Assembly: GCA_014138095.1 (NCBI GenBank)
Contig: JACGXE010000015.1
Location: 40,338-104,337 of the forward strand
DNA: 64,000 bases
Direction: 5' to 3'
DNA from: Ochrobactrum sp. RH2CCR150
GTDB lineage: Bacteria > Pseudomonadota > Alphaproteobacteria > Rhizobiales > Rhizobiaceae
The notes beneath the pieces were generated by a model that did not search any database, was not told the origin of the DNA, and was given only the letters and a program-made list of their open reading frames with translations. The position numbers and the translations under genes are program-made. Shown here piece by piece: positions 27,021 to 35,558 of this stretch. Positions within the stretch are counted from its first letter, which is position 1, and every line of letters starts with the position of its first letter.

Positions 27021-27794
27021 ATGACTGATCATTCCATCAAAGGTAAAACCGTCCTCATCGCCGGTGGTGCAAAAAATCTGGGTGGGCTCATTGCTCGCGA
27101 TCTTGCAGCGCATGGCGCTAAGGCAATCGCGATCCATTACAACAGCGCCGCAAGCAAAGCCGATGCCGATACGACTGTTGCCGCTGTGAAGGCAGCAGGT
27201 GCCGAAGCTGTTGCCTTTCAAGCCAATCTGGCCACAGCCGGCGCGACGGAGAAGCTGTTTGCCGACGCCGTTGCTGCCATTGGCAGGCCGGATATCGCCA
27301 TCAATACCGTTGGCAAGGTTTTGAAAAAGCCGATGACAGAGATTTCGGAGGCTGAGTATGACGAAATGTCTGCGGTCAATGCCAAAGCTGCATTCTTCTT
27401 CATTAAAGAAGCAGGCAAGCATCTGAATGATAACGGCAAAATCTGCACATTGGTCACGTCTCTGCTCGGTGCCTACACTCCGTTCTACTCAAGCTATGCT
27501 GGTACCAAGGCTCCAGTCGAGCATTTCACACGGGCAGCATCAAAAGAATTTGGCGAGCGCGGGATTTCCGTCACCGCTATCGGGCCCGGCCCGATGGACA
27601 CGCCTTTCTTCTACCCCGCTGAAGGTGCTGACGCTGTGGCCTATCATAAGACTGCCGCAGCGCTATCAGGTTTCTCCAAGACCGGCCTGACCGATATTGG
27701 CGACATCATCCCCTGGATCCGCCTGCTGGTTTCGGAAGGCTGGTGGATGACCGGCCAGACCATTCTCGTCAATGGCGGATACACCACCAAGTAA
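27021..27794 (+). CDS. Classical SDR-family oxidoreductase
   Basis: This 257-residue short-chain dehydrogenase has a cofactor segment IAGGAKNLGGLIA (12-24), an NTVGK motif in place of NNAG, catalytic Ser in VTSLLGAY and YAGTK as the YxxxK motif. The C-terminal half closes with GQTILVNGGY. The NADP preference is plausible from HYNSAASK after strand 2. Substrate unknown. AAGGAGG at 27006-27012 fixes the ATG at 27021; an upstream in-frame ATG at 26916 lacks such a site. Confidence 0.9.
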   Translation: MTDHSIKGKTVLIAGGAKNLGGLIARDLAAHGAKAIAIHYNSAASKADADTTVAAVKAAGAEAVAFQANLATAGATEKLFADAVAAIGRPDIAINTVGKVLKKPMTEISEAEYDEMSAVNAKAAFFFIKEAGKHLNDNGKICTLVTSLLGAYTPFYSSYAGTKAPVEHFTRAASKEFGERGISVTAIGPGPMDTPFFYPAEGADAVAYHKTAAALSGFSKTGLTDIGDIIPWIRLLVSEGWWMTGQTILVNGGYTTK

Positions 27795-27800
27795 AACGAT

Positions 27801-27825
27801 TGCGACCGGGCAAGACCCGGTCGCA
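27801..27825. terminator. Hairpin between convergent SDR and deformylase-like genes
   Basis: A perfect 10-bp stem TGCGACCGGG / CCCGGTCGCA with a 5-base loop lies 7 bp after the SDR stop. It is GC-rich and centrally placed, so probably a bidirectional terminator, although T-runs are short. Confidence 0.6.
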
Positions 27826-27880
27826 TTCTATGCCTGCAGGTAAATTGGAGCATCGCCGGATCAAAGCGAGTGCTTCCCGA

Positions 27881-28375
27881 TCATTTCTGAGCTTTCTGAT
27901 ATCGCTTGATAAGGCGATCGCGCTTTAACTTCGACAGGCGCTGAAGCCAGAATATGCCGTTGAGCTGATCAATTTCATGTTGATGGCACACAGCAAGCAG
28001 ACCATCGCATTCTTCCTCCTGCTCCCGGCCATCCAGATCCTGGTATCGAATGCGGATACGCGCATGACGCTCGACGTCTTCTACAATACCCGGCATTGAC
28101 ACACTGCCTTCCTGATGGCGGATTTTTTCATCCGATACCCATAACATCTCAGGATTGATGTAGGTCTTTTCACTGCCAATGCCGGAAAGTTGCAGCACAA
28201 CGACCCGTGCTGAAACTCCGATATGGGGAGCCGTGATGCCTATCCCCGGCGCAGCACGCATCGTGTCCAGCAAGTCGGCTGCGAGAGCACGCAGATCGTC
28301 GTCAAAGGTGATGACAGGTTCGGCGGTTGCCCGTAAACGAGGATCAGGATAGGCGACGATCTCTCTAACTGTCAT
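27881..28375 (-). CDS. Peptide-deformylase-like protein lacking metal ligands
   Basis: This 164-residue protein has the deformylase fold signature order: GIGITAPH (44-51) for GxGxAAxQ, EGSVS (89-93) for EGCLS, and QHEIDQ (132-137) for QHExDH. The metal-binding Cys is Ser91, the second metal-binding His is Gln137, and the motif-1 Gln is His51. The catalytic Glu134 and His133 remain. Deformylases remove N-formyl from new proteins using the Cys/His/His-bound metal, so this copy is unlikely to be a standard enzyme. It could be a pseudo-enzyme or have a changed function. Single gene. Confidence 0.85.
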   Translation of the reverse strand: MTVREIVAYPDPRLRATAEPVITFDDDLRALAADLLDTMRAAPGIGITAPHIGVSARVVVLQLSGIGSEKTYINPEMLWVSDEKIRHQEGSVSMPGIVEDVERHARIRIRYQDLDGREQEEECDGLLAVCHQHEIDQLNGIFWLQRLSKLKRDRLIKRYQKAQK

Positions 28376-28589
28376 TCTGTCTCTCTGTTCTTTCCGATAT
28401 TTAGTGGCAGTGCTACCTGACTAGCGTCAGAGGTTCAATCTTTCGCGCCGGTTTGCGGGGAGACGCGTTGCCGCGCCGTAGTGACTTGCCAGCAGAAACA
28501 CCACCGAAATACGCGCCGGTTGCGCTATAATAGGAACTCTTGGGCCGAGAAAGAGGTAATGCCGCCTGGCCGAAGAAGGAGTACTTTCG

Positions 28590-28841
28590 ATGGAAACGCC
28601 CCTCAGAATTAGAAATGTCCTGCTGAAGGCCTTTGTCATCAACCTGCTGTTCATCATTTTTGCGTGGCTGATGTCGCTCACAGGCGTCACAGCCAGTGCA
28701 ATGTCTGTATTTTTTGGCTTCAGCGCCGATCAAACGCACATCTATATGGCCAACATCATCGGGTTCTGGAAGGTCTTGAACGTCGTCTTTTTCCTGATAC
28801 CCGCGATAGCGATTCATTGGGAATACCGAACAAAGAGATAA
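28590..28841 (+). CDS. Small two-span membrane protein, function unknown
   Basis: This 83-residue protein has hydrophobic segments near residues 11-30 and 55-76, and a basic C-terminus (EYRTKR). AAGGAG eight bases before the ATG and a membrane-protein pattern argue that it is expressed. I do not recognise a named family. It is flanked by convergent and divergent regulators with no obvious partner. Confidence 0.6.
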   Translation: METPLRIRNVLLKAFVINLLFIIFAWLMSLTGVTASAMSVFFGFSADQTHIYMANIIGFWKVLNVVFFLIPAIAIHWEYRTKR

Positions 28842-28858
28842 TCGCTGGATTTCGGTAT

Positions 28859-29761
28859 CTAAGCGAGTTCATCGGTGAGAAATTTCGAAACGAAATCGAC
28901 AAAAGCGCGTACTCGTGACAACGGATAACGACTTGCGGGCCAAAGAAGATAAAATATCCCCGTATTATTGGCTGCTCCCGGGAGAACATCTATCAATGAT
29001 CCGTCCAATATTTTTCCTTTAACAGCAAAACTCGGCAACATCGCAATTCCATTTCCGTCCAGGGTCAACTGTATAATAGAATCGACAGTTGTTACTGTGA
29101 GCGTCTCCGGCGCTCTGGAATTGTCGTCCTCCTGCCCCGCCAGTTCCCATGGGGCAATCTTGCCGGTTTCCGAATAACGGTGCCGGAGACAGCGATGATT
29201 CTGGAGATCGGCGACGGACTGAGGCGCACCGCATCGTGCGATATAGTCCGATGATGCGACGAGACACCACGAAAACTCCCCCACTTTTTTATAGAGCAGG
29301 CGGCTGTCCTTCGGCTTTCCCGTGCGGATCACCACGTCGAAACCTTCGTCGATGACATCGGCAAAGCGGTCGCTGATATCTATTTCGAGATCGACCTCGG
29401 GATAAGCCTTCATAAATGCGCTGACGGCTGCCACCAGCAGCGTGGAGGAAATCGGCAAGCCGATCTTCAGACGCCCATGGGTGCCCTGGGAAGATTGCGA
29501 CAACTCCGCCTGCGCCACTTCCAACTCGCCCAGAATACGACGGCATCGTTCGAGAAACAGCTTTCCTTCGGTCGTCAACGTGATCGAGCGCGTCGAGCGA
29601 TGAAACAGGCGCACGTCGAGCTGCTCTTCCAGCTTCTGGACCGATTTGCCGACGGCAGACGCCGAAAGGCCAACAATCTGGCCCGCTTCGCGAAAACTTC
29701 TTTTTTCGGCGGCGTGTACGAATGTCTGCAGCGCGCCGAAATGATCCAATTTCAGTTTCAT
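28859..29761 (-). CDS. LysR-family regulator (divergent from Old Yellow Enzyme gene)
   Basis: This 300-residue LysR protein has an N-terminal helix-turn-helix (LQTFVHAAEKRSFREAG then LSASAVGKSVQKLEE, residues 11-45) and an effector domain of the CrgA/YhjC-like subgroup. It is divergent from the OYE gene at 29875 with 113 bp between starts, an arrangement that usually means the regulator controls the reductase in response to an electrophile or quinone. Confidence 0.9.
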   Translation of the reverse strand: MKLKLDHFGALQTFVHAAEKRSFREAGQIVGLSASAVGKSVQKLEEQLDVRLFHRSTRSITLTTEGKLFLERCRRILGELEVAQAELSQSSQGTHGRLKIGLPISSTLLVAAVSAFMKAYPEVDLEIDISDRFADVIDEGFDVVIRTGKPKDSRLLYKKVGEFSWCLVASSDYIARCGAPQSVADLQNHRCLRHRYSETGKIAPWELAGQEDDNSRAPETLTVTTVDSIIQLTLDGNGIAMLPSFAVKGKILDGSLIDVLPGAANNTGIFYLLWPASRYPLSRVRAFVDFVSKFLTDELA

Positions 29762-29874
29762 ACCGGAAAATCCTTCCGCAATGTTCTGAATTCAAGCCTC
29801 ATTTAGCTGCCGCGTCAACGGTCATATAAAACTCCCGAGAAAAATTAATTGACGCCGTTCAGGAGAACCAGAAC

Positions 29875-31014
29875 ATGAGCAGCCTTTTCAAGCCGTTTAA
29901 CCTTTCGGGTCTGGCACTGCCCAATCGCATTGTCATGGCGCCGATGACCCGTTCGCGGAGTTTCAGTGGCGCAGCCGATGAGCTGGTCGCACTCTATTAC
30001 AGCCAGCGTGCGACAGCCGGACTGATCGTTACCGAAGGCACGCCGATTTCCCGCGAAGGGCAGGGCTATCTTTTCAACCCCGGTATTTTCACCGAAGAGC
30101 AGGTCAAGGGCTGGCGTCTGGTCACGCAGTCCGTCCACAGCGCGGGCGGACGCATTTTCGCGCAGCTTTGGCATGTCGGTCGCATTTCTAATCGTTCGAT
30201 TCAGGAAGACGGCAAGGCACCGGTGAGTTCGACGGGTCGGGTGGCATCGGGGGCCATGTCTTTTGTTCCCAATGCCGATGGGCAGCCGGATTTCGTGCCT
30301 GTCTCTGAACCGCGCGCCCTCACCACCGATGAAGTGAAGCGGGTTATCGGAGATTTCGTTCAGGCCGCACGCAACGCGGTGGAAGCTGGCTTTGACGGTG
30401 TCGAATTGCATGGCGCAAACGGCTATCTGCTGGAGCAGTTCATCAACCCGCTGGTCAATGATCGCGACGATATCTACTCCGCTACGACTATCGAAAATCG
30501 CTTGCGTTTCGTGCTTGAAACGGTGGATGCCGTATCCGACGCTATCGGCGCCAGCCGCGTTGCCATTCGTCTGTCGCCTTATGGCACCATTCACGACAAC
30601 CCGCTTTTCCCGGAACTTGAAGAGACCTATGTGGCTCTGGCTGCGGAACTCGGCAAGCGCGGCATTGCTTATGTTCACGTCATGGATCAATCTGGACAGG
30701 TCAAGCTGCCATACGGTGAACGCCCCGTCAGCGATGCGATTCATGGTCTGATGGAACAATGGCGCCCCTTGCTGCCGGATACGGCGCTCATTCTGGCCGG
30801 TAGCCTCGACCATGCACGCGCACAGCGTCTGATCGATGCCGGATTGATCGATCTGGCTGCATTCGGTCAGCCTTACATCGCCAATCCCGATCTCGTCGAG
30901 CGTCTGCGCAACAACTGGCCCCTGACCGAGCCGGATCGTGCGACTTATTATGGTGGCGGACGCGAAGGCTACGTCGATTACTCGCCTTATAGCGGACGTC
31001 CGCTGGTCGCTTAA
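29875..31014 (+). CDS. Old Yellow Enzyme-family FMN ene-reductase (NemA-like)
   Basis: This 379-residue TIM-barrel flavoenzyme has ALPNRIVMAPMTRSR near residue 14, QLWHVGRIS, the substrate-binding HGANGYLLEQFINP (His/Asn pair near 180-183) and a C-terminal QPYIANPDLVERL. It reduces activated C=C bonds of N-ethylmaleimide-type compounds, nitroesters or quinone-like electrophiles with NADPH. AGGAG precedes the ATG. The flanking LysR and the exported hydrolases downstream suggest a xenobiotic/electrophile response island. Confidence 0.93.
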   Translation: MSSLFKPFNLSGLALPNRIVMAPMTRSRSFSGAADELVALYYSQRATAGLIVTEGTPISREGQGYLFNPGIFTEEQVKGWRLVTQSVHSAGGRIFAQLWHVGRISNRSIQEDGKAPVSSTGRVASGAMSFVPNADGQPDFVPVSEPRALTTDEVKRVIGDFVQAARNAVEAGFDGVELHGANGYLLEQFINPLVNDRDDIYSATTIENRLRFVLETVDAVSDAIGASRVAIRLSPYGTIHDNPLFPELEETYVALAAELGKRGIAYVHVMDQSGQVKLPYGERPVSDAIHGLMEQWRPLLPDTALILAGSLDHARAQRLIDAGLIDLAAFGQPYIANPDLVERLRNNWPLTEPDRATYYGGGREGYVDYSPYSGRPLVA

Positions 31015-31204
31015 TCACGGGGTTCTCTTGGGAAAATTCACGCGCGCCTCACCGGGCCGGTGGATTGCTTCGGTCTGATCGCGCCGCCTTACAACCCCTT
31101 CATTCCTATTGGCACCGGTGTCCCTCTCATTATGCAAGTTGGGGATGCCGGGTCACTTCGCCCGAGATCATTCGTATCGGGCTTTCTCGAGAAAGGACGA
31201 AACC

Positions 31205-32251
31205 GTGTTTTCTAAAATCATATCCGCCGGAGCACTATTGAGCGCTACAATGCTGTTTTCGCCGCCTGTTCTGGCGCAGGAAAACGTGCTGCCTTCTATC
31301 AATACGCCGCCGGAAGTTTCCAAAGCGAACCTGGCGAAAGTCAAAGCCGAAAAGCACGGTCAGTATGCCGTTCCTGATGGCTTCAAGAGCGGCATGGTGG
31401 AAACCGATGGTATTCGCCTGCACTATGTCAGCGGAGGCGAGGGTAAAGGTGATCCGATCATCTTCGTGCACGGCTTCGGCTCTACCTGGAAAATGTGGGA
31501 ACCAGCTCTGAAGAAGTTCTCAGCAAACCATCAGGTCATCGCTCTCGACCTGCCTGGTTTGGGTCAGTCGGAACCTTCTGCTGCGGGCTATGATGCAGAA
31601 AAGATGAGTACCTATCTTCTGGGCGCGATCAAGAGCCTGACCAACAACCAGCCTTTCACCTATGTCTGCCATGATCTGTGCAACTCGGCTTCCTATCCAA
31701 TGGTCGCCAACAATCAGGATATCATCAAGAAGGTGGTGTTCATGGATTCGCCGATCCCCGACAAGGCGATGTGGACCTATCCAGGTTTGACTCCAAACGG
31801 TCCAGGCCTTGGCTGGCATTTCGGCTATTTCTCGTTTGGCGATATCGCTGAAAAGATGGTCTCCACCGATCCGGTCCTGTTCATGAGCTATTTCATCAAG
31901 GAATATGCAGGCAAGAAGGACGTTTTCACGCCTGAACTGCTGGATGAGCTGATCGAGCCCTATTCGACCCGTGCCAATCTGCATGCCGCCTTTGGCTATT
32001 ATCAGTCGCATTCCGACAGTATCCGCCAGAATGAAGCTCTGCTCGCCGCTGGCAAGCAGTTGACCATCCCGGTCTATTCGATCAGCGGTGCAAAGGGCGT
32101 CAACGACGTTCTGCTGAAGCAGCTTGAAGCGCGCTTCGTAAAGGACACCAGCAAGCTGGGTTCGACCATTCTTCCAGATACCGGCCATTGGCTGCTTGAA
32201 GAATCGGCCCCGGAAGTCAACGCGCTGCTTGAGAACTTTATCGACAAGTAA
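31205..32251 (+). CDS. Exported alpha/beta hydrolase, epoxide-hydrolase-like (Asp nucleophile)
   Basis: This 348-residue protein has a signal peptide (cleavage near A24, PPVLAQ). The alpha/beta fold shows oxyanion motif VHGFGSTW (88-95), nucleophile Asp157 in VCHDLCN (the HDxG position of epoxide hydrolases and haloalkane dehalogenases, with Cys for Gly) and the base His328 in DTGHW. Exported epoxide hydrolases of this kind include the Cif family of Pseudomonas. The substrate here is unknown. GTG 31205, preceded by AGGA, gives the signal peptide directly at the N-terminus; a longer frame from 31109 would bury it. Confidence 0.8.
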   Translation: MFSKIISAGALLSATMLFSPPVLAQENVLPSINTPPEVSKANLAKVKAEKHGQYAVPDGFKSGMVETDGIRLHYVSGGEGKGDPIIFVHGFGSTWKMWEPALKKFSANHQVIALDLPGLGQSEPSAAGYDAEKMSTYLLGAIKSLTNNQPFTYVCHDLCNSASYPMVANNQDIIKKVVFMDSPIPDKAMWTYPGLTPNGPGLGWHFGYFSFGDIAEKMVSTDPVLFMSYFIKEYAGKKDVFTPELLDELIEPYSTRANLHAAFGYYQSHSDSIRQNEALLAAGKQLTIPVYSISGAKGVNDVLLKQLEARFVKDTSKLGSTILPDTGHWLLEESAPEVNALLENFIDK

Positions 32252-32378
32252 GCTGCGCCCATCTTCATCACTGGTTTCGCGATCGTAACAAGCCACGTAA
32301 CGGTCGCGAAACCATGTTGGTGTTGCAAATGGCGAATATCGTGAATGTGGTTGTTGAAACGAGCAATTGGAGACCCAA

Positions 32379-33377
32379 ATGACTGTATCACCCATGATCC
32401 GAACGATGATGGCTGTCATCGCCCTGGGAACCGCTACGCCTGCGATGGCTGACCCTCTGCTTGGTGATTTCGACTACGGCTGGCCGGTCCAGCGACAAAC
32501 CATACTTAGCCAGAACGAGGCCATGACAATGGCCTATATTGATGCCCGTCCCGAGCAGGCCAATGGCCAGACGGCCGTTCTTTTGCATGGCAAGAATTTC
32601 TGCGGCGGCACATGGGAAACGACGATCAAGGCTCTGACAGGAGCTGGATACAGGGTCATCGCTCCCGATCAGATAGGGTTCTGCAAATCAACGAAGCCAG
32701 CGCGCTATCAATATGGTCTGCACGCGCTTGCCGACAACACGCATCAGCTTTTGACCGCGCTTAACATCGAAAAACCGGTTCTCGTCGGTCATTCGATGGG
32801 CGGGATGCTGGCCATACGCTACGCGCTGCAATATCCGGATGAACTCCAGAAACTGGTCGTGGTCAATCCATTGGGGATGGAAGACTGGCGCGCCAAGGGC
32901 GTACCCAATGCGACAGTCAATGCGCTCTACGCCGGCGAACTGAAGACCACACGGGCGAGCATCAAGGCCTATCAGCAATCGACCTATTATGCCGGAACGT
33001 GGAAACCTGAATTCGACCGGCCCGTCGATATGCTGGCATCCATGTATGAAGGTCCGGGTGGAAATATCGTTGCCTGGCATCAGGCTTTGACTGCCGACAT
33101 GGTTTTCAACCAACCGGTAGTCCACGAGTTCGAGAAGCTGCGTGTGCCAACCGTGCTGATGATCGGCCTGAAGGACAATACCGCCATGGGTAGGAACCGC
33201 GCCGATAAGGAACTCGCGGCAACGCTCGGCAATTATCCGGTGTTGGCAAAGGAAGCTCAGGCGCGTATTCCGAATTCGCAGCTGATCACCTATCCTGACT
33301 ACGGGCATAGCCCGCAGATGCAGGATCCAGAGCGCTTCAATGCCGATCTTCTGAAAGCAATCGCACCGGCGCAATAG
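32379..33377 (+). CDS. Exported alpha/beta hydrolase (Ser nucleophile)
   Basis: This 332-residue hydrolase has a signal peptide (MIRTMMAVIALGTATPAMA, cleavage near residue 24). It has oxyanion motif LLHGKNFCGGTWE, nucleophile Ser139 in GHSMGG and a C-terminal His in YPDYGHSPQ. It is probably an esterase, lactonase or C-C hydrolase in the periplasm. It follows the Asp-nucleophile hydrolase by 127 bp on the same strand; two exported hydrolases of different mechanism in a row suggest joint handling of an external compound. GGAG precedes the ATG. Confidence 0.82.
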   Translation: MTVSPMIRTMMAVIALGTATPAMADPLLGDFDYGWPVQRQTILSQNEAMTMAYIDARPEQANGQTAVLLHGKNFCGGTWETTIKALTGAGYRVIAPDQIGFCKSTKPARYQYGLHALADNTHQLLTALNIEKPVLVGHSMGGMLAIRYALQYPDELQKLVVVNPLGMEDWRAKGVPNATVNALYAGELKTTRASIKAYQQSTYYAGTWKPEFDRPVDMLASMYEGPGGNIVAWHQALTADMVFNQPVVHEFEKLRVPTVLMIGLKDNTAMGRNRADKELAATLGNYPVLAKEAQARIPNSQLITYPDYGHSPQMQDPERFNADLLKAIAPAQ

Positions 33378-33503
33378 CGCGATGTCTGTCGTTTCGGCGG
33401 CTTCAAAAATGTGCAGAGCCAGATCGAGGCTCTCACATTCCGCTTGGTTGAGTTGCTGAACCTGACTGAAACGAGGGTCGAGAGCGGTTTTGTCGATTGG
33501 CTC

Positions 33504-33534
33504 TTGACTTAGAGTGCACTCTAACAATTAGCTT
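33504..33534 (+). promoter_or_regulatory. MerR-type promoter/operator
   Basis: TTGACT (33504-33509) and a weak TAGCTT (33529-33534) are spaced 19 bp, the stretched spacing used by MerR regulators. The spacer holds a perfect 16-bp palindrome TTAGAGTGCACTCTAA (33509-33524), the type of site bound by NmlR/AdhR-like MerR proteins. It lies directly upstream of the MerR gene, implying autoregulation of the MerR-CMD unit. Confidence 0.8.
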
Positions 33535-33564
33535 CTTCTGCGTCGTGACGAAAGAAGGGCTCCG

Positions 33565-33993
33565 ATGAAGATTGGCGAGTTGGCGAAGAGATCAGGACTG
33601 TCGGCCTATACGATCCGTTATTATGAGCGGATCGGGCTGCTTCCCTTTGCCGACAGAGATCAATCGGGCCAACGTGATTACGACGCATCGATCCTGACCT
33701 GGATAGAATTTCTGGACCGTCTCAAGATGACTGGAATGCCTATTCGGGAAATGTTGCACTATGCAGCTTTGCGGGAGCGCGGCGTTGGCACGGAAGAAGA
33801 ACGCGGCGCGTTGCTGGAACAGCACCGTGAGCGTGTCCGTGCACATGTGGCCAAACTACAAGCCTGCCTTGTCGTCCTCGACACCAAGATTGCCGGATAT
33901 GCCGGCGAGGAACAGAGGATGAAAAACTATGACGCATCAATTACCGAACCAGGGCGAAAGCAGGCTGGAACGCGGCAAGCGCGCACTCGCTGA
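33565..33993 (+). CDS. MerR-family regulator (NmlR/AdhR-like)
   Basis: This 142-residue regulator has a MerR helix-turn-helix and wing (MKIGELAKRSGLSAYTIRYYE, residues 1-21 in part; LPFADRDQSGQRDYDAS wing) followed by a dimerisation coiled coil (EQHRERVRAHVAKLQACLVVLDTKI). It contains one cysteine, in LQACLVV within the coiled coil. NmlR/AdhR-type members sense aldehydes or electrophiles through cysteine. Its last 65 bp overlap the downstream CMD gene in another frame, so the two are translationally linked. Confidence 0.9.
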   Translation: MKIGELAKRSGLSAYTIRYYERIGLLPFADRDQSGQRDYDASILTWIEFLDRLKMTGMPIREMLHYAALRERGVGTEEERGALLEQHRERVRAHVAKLQACLVVLDTKIAGYAGEEQRMKNYDASITEPGRKQAGTRQARTR

Positions 33994-34348
33994 AATTGAC
34001 GGCAATGCTGGCCACAATGTCATCGCCGCTTTGGCTGACATTGCCCCCGATTTTGCAGATTACGTTTTCGAGTTTTCATTTGGTGACATTTACAGTCGTC
34101 CCGGCCTTGATCTGCGTGCTCGCGAGATTGCGACGATTGCAGCGCTGACAGCGATGGGAACGGCCACTCCACAACTGAAAGTCCACATCGAGGCTGGGCT
34201 GAATGTTGGTCTGACCAAAGACGAGATCATTGAAATCATCATACAGATGGCGGTCTATGCAGGCTTCCCTGCGGCGCTCAACGGACTGTTTGCAGCCAAG
34301 GAAGTCTTTACCGCTCGGTTTGCCGGGCAGCAGGGGGCCGCGGCTTGA
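33929..34348 (+). CDS. Carboxymuconolactone decarboxylase-family protein
   Basis: This 139-residue all-helical protein of the CMD family has LRAREIATIAALTAMGTATPQLKVHIEAGLNVG in the core (residues ~56-90; key segment REIATIAALTAMG). The CxxC of AhpD-type members is absent (TATPQLKVH instead), so it is closer to true gamma-CMD or uncharacterised relatives than to a disulfide peroxidase. It starts inside the MerR gene (65-bp overlap) after GAGG, so both are under the MerR promoter. Confidence 0.85.
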   Translation: MTHQLPNQGESRLERGKRALAEIDGNAGHNVIAALADIAPDFADYVFEFSFGDIYSRPGLDLRAREIATIAALTAMGTATPQLKVHIEAGLNVGLTKDEIIEIIIQMAVYAGFPAALNGLFAAKEVFTARFAGQQGAAA

Positions 34349-34361
34349 AACTGGATTGGCG

Positions 34362-34390
34362 ATATTGCGCTCCCATTGGGGGCGCAATAT
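34362..34390 (+). terminator. Strong hairpin after the MerR-CMD unit
   Basis: A stem of ATATTGCGC plus TCCC pairs with GGGG plus GCGCAATAT (13 bp including one T-G wobble, 3-base loop) 14 bp after the CMD stop. No T-run follows, but position and stability fit a transcription end. Confidence 0.6.
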
Positions 34391-34482
34391 GCGGCTTTGG
34401 ATTGAAATCAGATTTCTTGAAGCTTCCGCACCAGCGTATAATCTCAGCCTTAGAAACGTAAGAATAAGAGAGGCGGGGTCAC

Positions 34483-35379
34483 TTGGATATTCGCAATTTC
34501 AATGGATTTGTCGCAGCTGCGGAGCTGATGAATTTTACACTTGCTGCACAACGGCTCAATATCACCCAGTCAGCATTGTCACGCCAGATCAAGGGGCTTG
34601 AAGATTATCTGGGTGTCGAACTCTTCGAGAAAAGCGGGCGGAACGTGAAGCTCACGGCCTATGGCGATGCTCTTCTGGAAAAAGTAAACGACATTGTACG
34701 GGCTGATCGCAGTCTGAGGGTTCTGGCCGATAACCTCGGCAGCGGCGAAAGCGGTGTCTTGAAATTGGGTGCCTGTTCGCAACTCATTGAACGTTATTTA
34801 CCGAAGTTTATCAAGAATTGGAGCCGGGAAAATCCGGGCGTGAGCATTCGCATTGAAGATGGCGGCGGACCGGAACTGGCTGATAAGTTGCGGGCGGGTG
34901 CTGTTCATCTGACGATCAGCGCGCGTCCTCTCGCGCCAGTCGATCTATTTGAATCGGTTTCCCTCGGGCGACTGAGCTTTCTGGCTGTCACAACAGAGGA
35001 ATTTTTATCCGACGAAGTCCAGTCCATCGAATTAAACGACCTCCTGCGTTTGCCAATCCTGACACTTAATCAGCGCCACGCGTCACGTGAAGTCTTTGAC
35101 GCAGCATGTAAACTGGCAGGGATTGCACCCACAATCGTGCTCGAGAGCTATTCACCGCATACATTATTCTCAATGGCCGAGGGTGGAATTGGCGTGGCCG
35201 TCGTTCCTTCTTCGGCCGTCAAATTTGGGCCGCCATTGATCGGGAAACCGATTACTTTGAAGGGCCAGCGGGTTTACTTTGATATATGCGCGATGTGGAG
35301 CTATGCGTCGCCTCTGCCCGAATACGGGATGCGTTTCGTTGAAGCATTAAAGGATCACATCATTGCCGAGACTATCTGA
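34483..35379 (+). CDS. LysR-family regulator upstream of second sugar-type ABC operon
   Basis: This 298-residue LysR protein starts at a TTG (34483) after GAGGCGGGG, with the helix-turn-helix in residues 4-45 (FNGFVAAAELMNFTLAA, ITQSALSRQIKGLE) and a typical effector domain (MAEGGIGVAVVPSSAV near 232). It lies immediately upstream of, and on the same strand as, the ABC/propeller operon starting at 35559, so it is a candidate regulator of it. The 179-bp gap is AT-rich around 35440-35475 and probably holds the operon promoter. Confidence 0.88.
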   Translation: MDIRNFNGFVAAAELMNFTLAAQRLNITQSALSRQIKGLEDYLGVELFEKSGRNVKLTAYGDALLEKVNDIVRADRSLRVLADNLGSGESGVLKLGACSQLIERYLPKFIKNWSRENPGVSIRIEDGGGPELADKLRAGAVHLTISARPLAPVDLFESVSLGRLSFLAVTTEEFLSDEVQSIELNDLLRLPILTLNQRHASREVFDAACKLAGIAPTIVLESYSPHTLFSMAEGGIGVAVVPSSAVKFGPPLIGKPITLKGQRVYFDICAMWSYASPLPEYGMRFVEALKDHIIAETI

Positions 35380-35558
35380 TCGGATTCGCCCCATCTATTC
35401 ATGAGCGGGCTAAGAATTCGCTGGCGCGCATAACCTATTCCAATTTCGCATTGATATTTGATAAAATTATTCATTGGACGAATTGATTTCGCACCGATTA
35501 CCTTCGCTTTCTGAACCGCAAAGCAGGACATTGCATTGGGTTAGAAGGGGTTGGGCAA

